A stretch of 64,000 nucleotides of DNA, from NCBI GenBank assembly GCA_013400975.1, contig WBMZ01003299.1, positions 1 to 64,000 of the forward strand, written 5' to 3'. Each line of letters begins with the position of its first letter. The first letter of the stretch is position 1. This DNA comes from Atrichornis clamosus (lineage: Eukaryota > Chordata > Aves > Passeriformes > Menuridae). A model generated the notes under the pieces. It was not told where the DNA came from. It did not search any database and was given only the letters and a program-made list of their open reading frames with translations. The position numbers and the translations under genes are program-made. Shown in pieces: positions 11,826 to 23,657 of this stretch.

Positions 11826-14800
11826 GCTAGTCATTCTAGTTCATATCCTTTTCCTGTCCTGCAAATCTTTTTAATGGATGCTTCCTAAGAATTATTTTTT
11901 TCATGTCAAATTCAGTTTAACTAAGGCAGTGATAAAGCATGTTAATATTTATGTATATTTTGGGAATTAAAAAATTGTCTACAGTTTTTGTTTACTTTCA
12001 TTTCATTATTTTATAAAAGTACTTACGCAATAGTTTTATTGTTATTAGTAGCATTTGCTATGTGAACTATTCTTTTTTATCCTTTGGGAATTTTCTCCAT
12101 CCATTTGCAGCATCAACACTTCAGACTGGAGAGATCTCCATGTAGATAATAGTGAAAATTATGCCTTCCATGGTAGATGCTATTTGCAAAGCCATGTTCA
12201 ATAGTGAATAGTATAATATATAATTTAATGAATCACTCAGGACTCAAGGTACTTTTAACTGGATGACTAAAAATTCCAGTGCACTGAATATTTTGTGTTT
12301 GTAGCCATGATAGCTCCTAATAATAGATATGACTACCATATGAGGTAAAATGACCCAGTTTGACAAGATCCATGAATTAGAAAAAACGTGAATGCCAGGT
12401 GTATTTGTGAACAAAATTTTATTGTATTTATACATTTTGCTTTTCAAAATATTTTCTCATACTTGATTCATCACACAACATCAGCTGATGTGCTGAGAGG
12501 TGTATATTGTCCTGTATTTCACATTTTCCAATCTCTTTCTTGCTTGCAGAACTCAATCTTTATCTTACTATCACAGTAATTTAATAATAATTGCCTTTGT
12601 TCTTTTGTCTCTCGGTGACAAGGGGCTTGTCTCTACACATCTTTTCCATTTCAATGTACTGCAATGTAGACTGTCTCCTGCAGTTCACATTAAATAGCTC
12701 TTGAGCACAGGCAGTCAAAAGCAGCTTCTCATTTTGCCCTGGAGAACCTATGATTTGTAGGCTGAGGACTCTTCTCTCAGTCAAAAGCTGAATTTCAGTC
12801 CACCTACATGATTTCCATTTACTTTAAATAGATAATGTACTATCTTTATTGCATGATTTTAGCATCTGCTTCTCCTACTCAAAGAAAAAGGAAACGTTGA
12901 CAATATAGGACTGGATCTATAAATGGGACTTAGGCTCAGTGCTGAGTGCTATAGTACCCTTTAAAAGATGTGTTTCATGCACTTAGTGACTAGGTGGGTT
13001 CTACAACTTGACCTCTGAGCTGTCTAGACCTTGAAAGGGGTTCCAGTTGCATTATCCAGTGAGAAGTACTAAGAAAATGCATACCTAGAATAACTGCATA
13101 ATTCAATGTCTATTTAAAAGGTACCTAATTTTTCACACACTCATAAGAAAATTTTTAATTCTTCCTTGACCTCTTTTCTGCCCTTTTCTTTTAGAACATT
13201 GCAAGGGAGTAATTTATTTATTTAAAATTCAGTTTCTTCTCTTTCCAACTAATTTAAAATCCAGTATTGAGACAGAAAAGAAATTTGGGAAAGATGGGTC
13301 CCATTACACTTTTTCACTTGTTTCCTGTTGTTTCCTGCTTCATGCAATTGAGATAGTGACTTTAAATGTTATTTGATATTAAGATATTTGCTGCTCCTCC
13401 TCTGAAAGCTGACCCTCACTGGACAGTGTAATGAAGGAAAGAAAAAAAGAGGGGAAAAAATGGAGAAAAATTATTCTGAAACTGAAAACTGGGATAGAAT
13501 AGGTAATTATAAACTTCCTGTTTGCTCAACTAAATGTCCAGGCCACAAGATTGTACATGATTTTCTGTCTGATATGATGACTGATTAGACCATAAAAAGC
13601 TTGGCCTTCCTCTGAATACCTATTGCCCTCTGGTTACAGTAATACACAAATTGCTAGCAGCAAGAGGAGGAATTTAACGCATATATCCTCTTTTCCAGGC
13701 AAGTACTCAAACCACTGATTCTTCGAAATAAGGGTATCTGTTTTTCATGTCTAGATACTGACCTTGCAGAGTACCAGACCAGCAACAGAGAGTAAGGCAC
13801 TCCTAGCTTGCAAATTCCAATGGGGCTTAGATGTGAGACTTCAATCACTGGGGGGCAATGCACTTGCTTTTCTTTTCCTGGTCCTCAAAACCCTTGTGGT
13901 TGTCACAAATGTGACTTGCTCTGCTTCAAAAAATTAGCAAAGGTTGCAAGGAATTGAGTAAAGGAGAAAAATGCTTAATCTCTTTGCAGCATTAGTCCTT
14001 TCTCTAATTTATCAGAAGCTCCTCCAGTTTTCTATAATCACTTTTCACATTTTCCTTGAGGCTGTGGACCACATTCAATTGAGCATATCTTCATGTAACA
14101 TTTATCTATGAAGTTTCAAAGGTAAATGTTTTGGGTATTTTTCTTGATTTGTAAGCCTGGCCTCTGTTTTTTCAGAAAATTATATCATACCTGAAGCAAT
14201 GCATATAATTAGATAAATGCAAATAAAGGTAAAATCTAAAGTACTTGTGACCTATAAAGAAACTTTGATTCTTTAATGTACATCTACTTTTCCTATTGCT
14301 ACATGGTATTTTTCAAACCTTACAGTGAGACGACAGATAATTAATGTGGGAAACAGTGTAAAAATATGTAAAAACTAATCTTCTTTGATCCAAGGATGAT
14401 TTGCATTCTTCTTGGTGTGACTGATTCCTTCTTGTTCTTTTCTCTGATAGGTGCTTCTTTTGTCAAGTTCTCCACACTCGTGAATCTTCATTCTGGATAG
14501 AAATACTTTTCACCTCACATCTTCTTTGTCTATATTTGTCCTTTTACTTGTCCAACAGAATTCCTTTTTTTTTATCTCCCCTTGATTTTCTAAGCGAACA
14601 TTCACTATATTTAACATTTTGAATTAGAAGGGGAAAAAAAATAGCATGAAGGCTGGATCTGCTTATGTATTTACAACAAAGTTGACCACAAAAGACAATA
14701 TAAAGTTAAATGCTTAAGGCAATGAAGGTAACACACTAAAAATAGTGATTATATCTTTTGGGAATGGAAAAAAATGAAGTACACCTTCCCAAATTCATGA

Positions 14801-15574
14801 TGGAGAGTCTACAACTGTTACTTAGGAATTTTCCAGAAAGAATCATCTGGAATTTTCTGTGATTGTACATATTGTGAGATTCTTAAGCTGCGGATAATAT
14901 CTCACATTTCAAACACTTCGAGATTCTGGATGCATTTTCTACTCCCTGCACTTCCTCTGTACTCTACAATCAGGAGCAAGTATATTGCTGCTCAGTGGTT
15001 GGATTTCATTGCTGTGCCTTGAAATGATAAGAACTTCAGGGAAAATTGGGCAGGAATCAGTTGCCCTAAGCTTAGATCACTCATAATATCTTTTGCTGCT
15101 TCATCCTGTTTCAGGACAGCCCAGAGTACCTAGTTTAGGTAGTTGATTACTATTCCTATTGCTTCTTACTGAATGCTTTCGGATTATATCATCATTAGGG
15201 TGGCAGTAGCTTTCAAACACACATGCAGACAAATAATTCAGCTCCCAGACACGCTTAGGAGTGACAGAAGCATTTCTCTATCATCTTGCTGAGGCACAAG
15301 TATGGCTAATAATATGGTTACCCCAGACTCAGTAAAAAGAAGGAATACAACCTGGGCAGAGCATCCACAGTTCCATTATAACATTAGTTGTAGCAGCACA
15401 AGACTTGTCTTTCCCCCATACTTATGCTTGCTCTATTCTAGCTATATAGACAACTAGCTGGCACTATGTCTTCTGCTTTCCTGTCCAGCTCAGTGATGAA
15501 GGGAATGTTAGTCTGTATTCAAACTGACTTGCTTATAGAGCCACAATGAAATCTCCCTTTCCATGTTCCCTGCA
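11826..15574. other. AT-rich non-coding DNA, nothing assigned
   Basis: No gene, RNA gene or repeat family was recognised. Reading frames are all under 70 codons and unremarkable. Confidence 0.5.
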
Positions 15575-16482
15575 GACCTTTCTTTTACCTTGACAGAAAG
15601 CTGGGAGGAATGGCTGATACCCCAGAGTGCTGTGCAGCCCTTTAGAAGGACCTTGACTGGTCAGAGAGATGGACAGAGCAGAACGCAGATTCTGAAATTC
15701 AACGAACGCAAGTGTAGGGTACTGCACCTGGTGAGGAATAAAGCCAGTACGTGCACCAGGATTGGCTGGGGGCCGAACTGCTGGAAAGAATCTCTGCAGA
15801 GAATGACCTGGGGATCCTGGTGGACATCAAGCTGTCCATGAGCCAGCAGTGTGCCCTTGTTGCCTAGAAAACCAACGGTATCCTGGGATGCATTAGGAAG
15901 AGCATTGCCAGCAGGTCGAGAGAGGTGATCCTGCCCCTCTACTCAGCCCTGGTGAGGCCATGTCTGGAGTGTTGTGTCCAGTTCTGGGCTCCTCAGTACA
16001 AGAGAGACTTGGAGTTCCTGGAGCACGTCCAGTGCAGTGCTACAAAGATGATTAAGGGACTGGAGCATCTCTCTCATGAGGAATTGCTGAGGGAGTTTGG
16101 CTTGTTCAGCCTTGAGAAGAGATGACTGAGAGGGGACCTCACCAGTGTCCATAGGTATCTGCAGGGAGGGTGTCAACAGGATGGAGCCAGGCTCTTCTTG
16201 GTGGTGCCAGGCAACAGGACAAGGGGCAATGGGCAGAAACTGATGCTCAGGAAGTTCCACCTGAATATGAGGAAGAACTCTTTACTGTGTGGTTGACCAT
16301 GCACTGGAACTGTTTGCCCAGAGAGGTTGTGGAGTCTCCCTCACTGCAGATAGTCAGGAACCGTCTGGATGCAATCCTGTGCAGTGTGCTCTAGGATGGC
16401 CCTGCTTGAACAGGGAGGTTGGACCAGATGCCCCTCATTGTTCCCTTCCAACCTTACCTGTTCCTTAATTTTGTGATTATTG
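15575..16482 (+). mobile_element. CR1 LINE, 5'-truncated, ~0.9 kb
   Basis: This copy carries the end of ORF2 and the whole 3' untranslated region of a CR1 element. The DNA from about 15598 (GAAAGCTGGGAGGAATGG) matches the CR1 region downstream of the reverse-transcriptase catalytic core, and the protein remains are described in the overlapping pseudogene entry. The 3' part has the usual CTCTAGG stop region, the GGTTGGACCAGATG motif and a decayed tail (TTTTGTGATTATTG in place of perfect octamers). The tail decay and many substitutions suggest an older insertion than the copy at 345-682. It belongs to a different CR1 subfamily, because its C-terminus is of the PREVVESPSL type. Confidence 0.92.
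15690..16394 (+). pseudogene. CR1 ORF2 (reverse transcriptase) C-terminal remnant
   Basis: CR1 ORF2 encodes an endonuclease plus reverse transcriptase that copies the element's RNA into the genome. Only the C-terminal third remains. Three frames carry consecutive pieces: KFNERKCRVLHL in frame 2 near 15700, [14 protein letters not shown] with the LFSLEKR end in frame 1 at 15925-16125, and HWNCLPREVVESPSL to the terminal stop in frame 3 at 16170-16394. Frameshifts therefore lie at about 15850-15925 and 16125-16170. A TGA at 16123 replaces the expected Arg codon of the EKRRLRG motif. The endonuclease and the FADD catalytic box are absent. This protein cannot be made and would not work. Confidence 0.88.
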
Positions 16483-16878
16483 ATGAAGTGATTGCAATAT
16501 ACATCTCAATGGTTTACCGAGTAATAAACATTGAAACAATTCAGTCATTTGTAAGATGAAAAAGCAGGTGCTGTCTTGTTATAAAAATGGCATAAATTCT
16601 GTGGGCAGCAAAAAAAAAAAGTGTTTTCTGGTCTTTATCAGCTTAAATCAAATGGCACATTTAGTTTTGTCTCTGACTTCACTGGGGACTGCATACCTTT
16701 TACTGTAGACTGTAACTGAGTGAGTTTGGAGCACTATGCCACATGTAGCTTCCATCACTGGAATTTGCCTGAATACAAGAGAGGAAATCTATTTGGGGCC
16801 CACTTCATAGACCTTGTAAACAGTACAATTTATATGAAAACACAAGTAGCTCCCAGAATCAATAATGGTCATTGTCAA
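16483..16878. other. Non-coding DNA, nothing assigned
   Basis: Short AT-rich stretch between the CR1 and a trinucleotide microsatellite. Nothing was recognised apart from a run of about 12 A near 16609. Confidence 0.5.
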
Positions 16879-16905
16879 CATCATCATCATCATCATCATC
16901 ATCAT
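16879..16905. repeat. (CAT)9 microsatellite
   Basis: Nine perfect CAT units. In one frame it reads as a polyhistidine tract, which makes the surrounding 69-codon frame look odd, but there is no other sign of coding. Confidence 0.95.
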
Positions 16906-19100
16906 GTGCAATTCTGTAGCCCCTTTTAACTGAGATCTCGAAGAATTTTACAGGTAATTTCAATTTCACTTCACCAGTTCCCTGTATAGTAGTATGCACT
17001 TTACCAATCCAACACAGTTTTCTTTTAAAATCATGATCTTTATTTTTGGAATTTTAAATCATTTTGATGTCATAAGAAAAACAAAAATCGAGTATTTGGA
17101 TAATATGAAGGTTAAAGGGTCAGTATTCTAAAGCTGCAGAGGATTTATTGCTTAGGTGTTTATTTCTCAGCACCACAATTTTTGACTATATTGCTAATAA
17201 TATTTTCAAGATGTTCAGTTCATAAAGGAACACAGGTCCATTTTCAGAAGTGAAAATTAATTGGTTTTACAGTATATTCATATACTCTTACACCGCTTTT
17301 CCCTTACAAATGTCACTAACCAATAAGCCACAATTCAAAATATTTGAGTACTTCCAAAACTATGTCCCTTTGGAACCTCAGACTAATTACAATTCAATTC
17401 AACCTGGGCTTCTAATTACTTAAGTTACTTTTGAAAATTGAATCTCTAAGTCATTAATGACCAGATGCTTACAATTATAATGGCACTTAAATCTCTCTGA
17501 AGTGACAGCTAAGAGCCCAGATATCTTTCTGACTCTGATGTTAAGTATTTTTGGCCAATGTCACCTTGGACATACTCGTGTCTGTGTTGGAGACTGGGCA
17601 GTTTTACAACACACGACTCTTACAGAGAAATTTTATTCCTTATTGGCTGCATTGTGTGAAAATGTAGTCCATTTCAAAATATATCCCTGAGATATTTTCA
17701 AATAAAAAAGTGAAACATATATCCCACTCTGTCATTTTTTTTCCCATTTTAAAAACATCTAGGCCTGCTTCAGGCCTCTAGGTTGTGTGAAAAACTCTAT
17801 TATGTCTTTCAGATTTAGAAAAATCTGTGTATTTAATCCCATGTGTAGTTAATCCTGCATACAAAGAGTTAATTGAAACCATCTGTTTCTTTAGGACAGA
17901 GTTGAGTCTTCTCGTGAATCAACTAGTAGGAATCTCTCTTTCCCTGTCAACTTTCCTGAAGCAACTTTTAATATAGTATCAGACACAGGAAGAGAGTCCT
18001 ATTTTTATATTTGCATCAGATGTTTTGAGACATTCAAAAGCTAATACAGTTGCAGCAATGTTTGGAAGAGGAAAACAAGGCAAGGAAAGGATCAGAAAAC
18101 ATATGGCATTTGTCTTGAAAGTTTAGAACTGCATGACTTTCAGAATCAAAGTTTTGTGAAAAGATGGCTAATTCTGCATGATTTTCAACATCATTGTTCT
18201 ATGCACCAGTGCAAAGAAAAAAAAATTTTTCTTTGTTCCTAAATAAGGAGATGTATTACTGTTTAGATTGCTTCATATGGTACACAACACAGTAGGAACA
18301 AGCATGTGTTTTTCACACATGCACCCCCACATATATACACTCATCTGTTATATATTATGTGCTTGTTGTTGCAGTAAAAAACCCACTCCTGTAACCAGTG
18401 AAGCTGACACAAGTAGTACCAGCAAGTACTTGCCTTGTATTTTGCAGGAAATTCTGAGCCTAGCATCCAGCACTGTGGCAGCTCTGGAAAGCTTGTTAGT
18501 GTACTGATATATGCATATGTATATGTATATTTTTATACGAATGTTATCAGTATTTTGGTGACTACCTAATCCTGACTTGTATGTATAGTGTTTATTCTTA
18601 TTAATAAATTTTGTAGTAATAAGATCTTAATTTGTATTAAAATAAAAGGGATGTATTTTTGGGAATTATTGTTATTTTATATTTCCAGAAATAAACAGAC
18701 TTTCTTCCTCCTCAAGTGAAAACTTATCACAGTCCAAGAAGAAAACTATGTATTCTTATGTATTTAACAGGCCATTTCTCTTAGTATCCAAGAAATGTCC
18801 TCACTAAAATTTATAGTCTAACGTAAATGGTATACAACAATGTTAAGTGAGGGTACTGCTTGAAGACACGAGTTCTGCAGCTGTCTTCAAAGATTGTACT
18901 GTTCATGTGGAACTTAATTCAAAGCTTGAACATGCTGCATATGATGGAACTGAAGCATTTCACAGCAACAGCATGAGGTGTTAATGGCACCTTCTATATG
19001 TGATGTTTCAACATATCTCAGGAGAAAGGAGATAATTGACACTTTAGGATCTCACGTATGTGTGACAAAATTGAGCTAATGATCCTTTGTAACCTGCGAT

Positions 19101-19126
19101 TTAATTCTTCCAGGAAGAAGAATTAA
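19101..19126. repeat. Perfect 10-bp inverted repeat (hairpin)
   Basis: TTAATTCTTC at 19101-19110 is followed by a 6-base spacer and its exact reverse complement at 19117-19126. It could form a small hairpin or cruciform. Nothing around it suggests a terminator or RNA gene. Confidence 0.7.
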
Positions 19127-19804
19127 TGGAGTTTTGATTATGACCTAAAAAAGAAATAATTGTTCATCCAGTTGATTAAGAGATCCTTTTTCAAAAAATT
19201 ATGTTAAACAGAAAGAAGAAAGACGTGTAGTACTTGACTCCCAGAACATAAGGAATGAGTAATTAATGAGACCCAAACGAAAATCTTTCTATTGGTTTCA
19301 CAGACAGGATTAAAGCAATTCCAAAAAGTCTACGAAATTCCCTGATCTTGCTTACACCAAAGAAAACAAAAGTCAGTGGCAGAGATATTTTTTAGTGGTG
19401 ACAATAAATATCCCATCTGTTTTTCACTCATCCAGTAAACAAAATTTGTGAGGGGAATAAAAGAAGAAAAAGGAAATGTTTGCTTCTGAATTTATTTAAT
19501 GTCAAATGTGTTCCATTTTCAAGCATATTGTTGGTTGTATTAGCTCCAATATTTTATCTCTTAAGAATAGAGAATATATATCAATGTTTATTGCTGTTTA
19601 TAGGGATGCACCTATGAATTTCTTGTATCTGAGCCTGCATTGCTTCCATAGGTGAAAAGAGCAAGTAAGACAAAATGTATTTATTAAAAAACAATATAAT
19701 ATAAAACTCTGTTCTGAACAGCAGACATGATTTTGGCTAGAAAATGGGAATGTACCAGGTCCTATTTAGGTCTGGGACCTTTATGTACTAGCAAAGTGAT
19801 TCCT

Positions 19805-19860
19805 CAAGAAGAAAGGACTGGAAGAGACCTAAGGGAGTCTTGACTCCAATCCCCAGACAC
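19805..19860 (-). mobile_element. Possible ancient CR1/L3 LINE 3' fragment
   Basis: The words GACTGGAAGAGACCTAAG and GACTCCAATCCCC resemble the reverse complement of the 3' end of old amniote CR1/L3 elements (consensus idea: GGAAGGGACCTCAGG...AGTCCAACCCC). Only ~50 bp supports this and no octamer tail is seen, so chance similarity is possible. Confidence 0.3.
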
Positions 19861-22800
19861 CACAGACAACTACATTTTATAGACTTTAAGGGGCTATAGC
19901 TCTCCTATTAGGATTTTTTTTCCCCCAAAATTAATTCAAGATTAGTAAATCTTGCAACTATCAGCTTACAGGTATAAGTGACCAGTAGAGGTGCATTTAG
20001 TCTTGTGATCTTACTTTCATTTTATGGCTCTTTCTCCTCATATTTGTTTTGAGTTGTTTGTATTAAGCAGAGATCTTTCAGCATTTTTTTTTCTTTTGAT
20101 AGGCTAAACACATCTCTGTTTGTTTCTTTCTTTTTAAATGAACACACAGTGGTATGGAAGGGGTTTCACAGGGAACTAAAAATGTTTCTGCTACAAAATT
20201 CACATGAAATGGACATAATTTGAGATGATAATCCCATGACATTGGACTGATAACAGTTTCTCCATTCTGCTATCATTTAGTTAAACAAACAATCCAAATC
20301 ACCATTTGTTTAGCGACAAGAAGGTGGATAAATATATAACTGCTGTTGTTCTAAAACAGCATCCAAGTTGTTGGAAGAAGATTAGAAATAGTTTATTTTA
20401 CCTAAGAGACAACACCTTCTACAGATGCCTGCAGAAAATTTTCAAACCCAGACTCCTCTTTCCTAAGTTAGTTACCTGAAGTGCATTTACATGGATTTTC
20501 AAAAGAATTGCTTGCTTCTTAGCGACAGCTCACTTTCCCACAGGCCAAATGCAAAATTTTTCTTTACGCTTGAGGAACTATGTTTGGATGAGTTGATGAT
20601 CTGCCTGAATGTTGCCTTTTAGACTAGACTGGGTGGATAGCTGTGGGCTGATAAAATGCTCTCATTTTGTTCCTGCTGTTGACTCCTCTTCTTTCCATCT
20701 CCTTTACCTTTTCTGTGCACATTTTTCTGTTCATTCCTGCCTGCACTTGAGTAGAGTCCCCTTTCCCACATTTAATTTAAGGCAAAAAGCAATATGTTCA
20801 ACATGAGACACTGCAAAGAGGTCATCAGGCAGTCGATAATTTTTCATGGAAGATCAGATCAGAAAGGACACCTTTTGTTCATATGAAGCCTGCTTCTTGC
20901 TTCATAGACTCCTGAAGACTCAGTGATCAGGCTAAATTGTGAATTTTGTGCTCGGACAGTGTCACCGGTATGCGGGCATGTACAGTCAGTGAAAATACTT
21001 TCTGGCATGTCATACAGGAAAGATTAAAAAAGCCAGCTCCTGTAAAATATGCCCACCTGGAGTCTCTTCCCGTGATTGGAATAAGCTATATTGTTTATTT
21101 CACTGATTTTCAACTATGCTAGTATCTTTGCAAAACACTAGAAAGAAGGGAGATTGTAGACTTGAAATCCAATGAAGTAGAAAATAATCTTTGAAAAACT
21201 AACTGGTTACTTGAAATAGCTGACAGACAAACTTGAAATTTAAAATACCTCATAGGTATCATTAAATTCACATAAATACAAAAAGATGAAAAGGAATGTA
21301 ACAGAGCTTGTGTTAATGTTGAAAGTTTTAGAAACTTTCTGACACCACCCACTGACAGTGAAAAAGATAAGGACACCAGAAAATGACGTTTTCTGCCTAA
21401 GTTTTAGTGTTATAAATGAAATAGAAATACAGAAAAAAATTATAAATTTCTATAAAGAAAATAGAATCTCATATATGAATTGTCCCAGAAAAGAAATATT
21501 TTAAATCCATGTCTAATATTTTTTAAAGCCTAATGATTTCTTTAAATAAAATATAGAAATTATTTAATAAAGCTTTTTCATGTTCTCAAAGCATAATGAT
21601 GTCATTTATAACATGAATAAGTGCTTTTCTTTTAAAAACTATAAAAAGTTTAACATTGGCATGACTGATCAGTACGGGGACTGCTTAGATAAAAGATACC
21701 AGAGTTTGTAGATCAACAGAGCTATATGGCATTACTATGCCAGGATATAAGCCCACTTAAAAGTATGACACACGTGGATCCCTTATCATTGCAATAGGAT
21801 AATTGTCTATAACTGTAATAGTAATTATATGTCATCACAGTAACTGTGATTCAATTGGTTTACACTTCTTCTTTTAAACTGAAGACAAAGCTAGCATTGA
21901 ATTAGCTGTCACAATCAAATGTTTGTGAAATGATAAAAGCACATGTTTTTGATTGAAAATAATGAATGCTGATTAGCATAAAGTTAAAAGCTTCACTGTG
22001 AAGCATTACAGACTCATTGAATAGTCACAGTGAGGTCACCACAGTCTCAATAGAGTGGTCATCTTGTAGCAAGACTGAAAAATAAACTTCATGATTCTTT
22101 GAGGTCGTTTTCTTATAGCCTGCATTAATATCAAAAGAACAAGTCAAACCTAAATATTTCTTGGCCTGTGTTGTAATGTTAGAAAATAGAATTTTGATGT
22201 GGGACAAATTTAGTCTGGGCAATTTTTCAGAACTACTTTGCAGTGTGAATATTTAACATCCATGCAATTACTTTTTCTATAAAAAGGCACATTAGAACAT
22301 TTTAAATTATAATACTTAATGTTTTCTGTCTTCTGCATCTGGTTATCAATGAATTAACTAAGTTCTTCCTGTACTGAGGCACTTATATTTGGATTCTTCT
22401 GATATGGATTATTTGTTGAACTAAACATAGTAGGAACAAATGCATCATTTGCCAGAAAAAGAGAAAAAAATAGCTAAGCTTTATACTGTATGTATAACAT
22501 CTGTTCCAGCTGTTTATAAGAAGATTTTTTGCATTTAAGGTAAAGATGAATTATTGTCTTTTTTTCTTTTTATTTCTTTCTCATGTCTGATTGTTTTGAT
22601 TTGATATTTATATGGATTTTCTTTAATTACCATTACTCAAATCAATGAGAGCTAATGATATGTTTTTATTAGTAATGCAGTGATTAAAGAAAGGGAAGTC
22701 CTACAAGGTTTGGCAGCTGTATGTAATAGGTGAATCAGGAACACTGAAGGTGGCACAGTTCCTGCTCTCAGGAGTTAGAGTTTATCTTTAGTGAGTGGAA

Positions 22801-23635
22801 AAACTAAGAATGTTCATGACAAAAATAGAAGGAGGGAAATAACAAGGTGGTGTTAATTAGATCATGCAGTCAGCTACTTATTGCACAGCACATTGATTCC
22901 ATGGACTGTCCCCTAAGACAAACTCTGAATAAACAAATTGCAGGAAACCAGAATCTCTTCCAGATGAATGACAAAATTAGTTCAAAGTTATAGTAAAAGT
23001 GCTTTGGTATTTACAGGGTGGGGTTGGTGTTCTTTTTTTTGTGTTTTTTATTATTATTTTATATAGGAAAAAAATCTGCTCAAAGCACATATGATCTGAG
23101 CTATGTTGGCAACTGGTACCCATGTTTTTTTTGAGGAGAAATCTGCTACTTACCTTCAAAAGAACAGCATAAAAAAATAATCTTAGTATTCTTCTGGTGC
23201 ACTGTACAGCCTTGAGAAACTATACTGAAATATTATTATGTGGGAAACTTCACCTCTTCTCACATGCATGATTCTTCCAGAAAACCATTGTGATTTACTC
23301 AAATGTATTTGTTGTTCAGAATGATGTTAGCAATTAGCATGAGTATCAGCTTGCCTGGTTTTTGCTCATAAGCAATCATTGGTAGCTATCTCATGTAAAG
23401 AAACACAGGTACTTTAAATACCTGGAAATGTCATGCATTATATTCCTTTTACTTGAACAGTCAACTTGATTAATGGAATGAAATTTCCAGCCTGATGATA
23501 AGACTCATCTCATCATATGAGCACCTGGATGATTAATTTAAGATGGAATTCTCTAGGTAAAGCTTTCAGATAAGTCAGAGTTTACTGCTCCTATTAAGTG
23601 AAGCCTAAAGAAAAAAACCCGGGAGATAGATAGAT

Positions 23636-23657
23636 AATACTTTTGTACAAAAGTATT
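23636..23657. repeat. Perfect 22-bp palindrome
   Basis: The left half AATACTTTTGT is followed directly by its exact reverse complement, with no spacer. A GATA triplet repeat (GATAGATAGATA) adjoins on the left. It could extrude as a cruciform. No regulatory role is evident. Confidence 0.8.

Larger units (their letters stand above)
16906..23635. other. AT-rich non-coding DNA, nothing assigned
   Basis: No gene or clear mobile element was found over 6.7 kb. Two small structures inside are listed separately: an inverted repeat near 19.1 kb and a possible very old LINE scrap near 19.8 kb. A purine/pyrimidine alternating AT stretch lies at about 18507-18535. Confidence 0.5.

Noticed and set aside
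16720..16929. Polyhistidine-containing open frame
   Set aside because: The His run is a (CAT)9 microsatellite read in one frame, and nothing else is protein-like.
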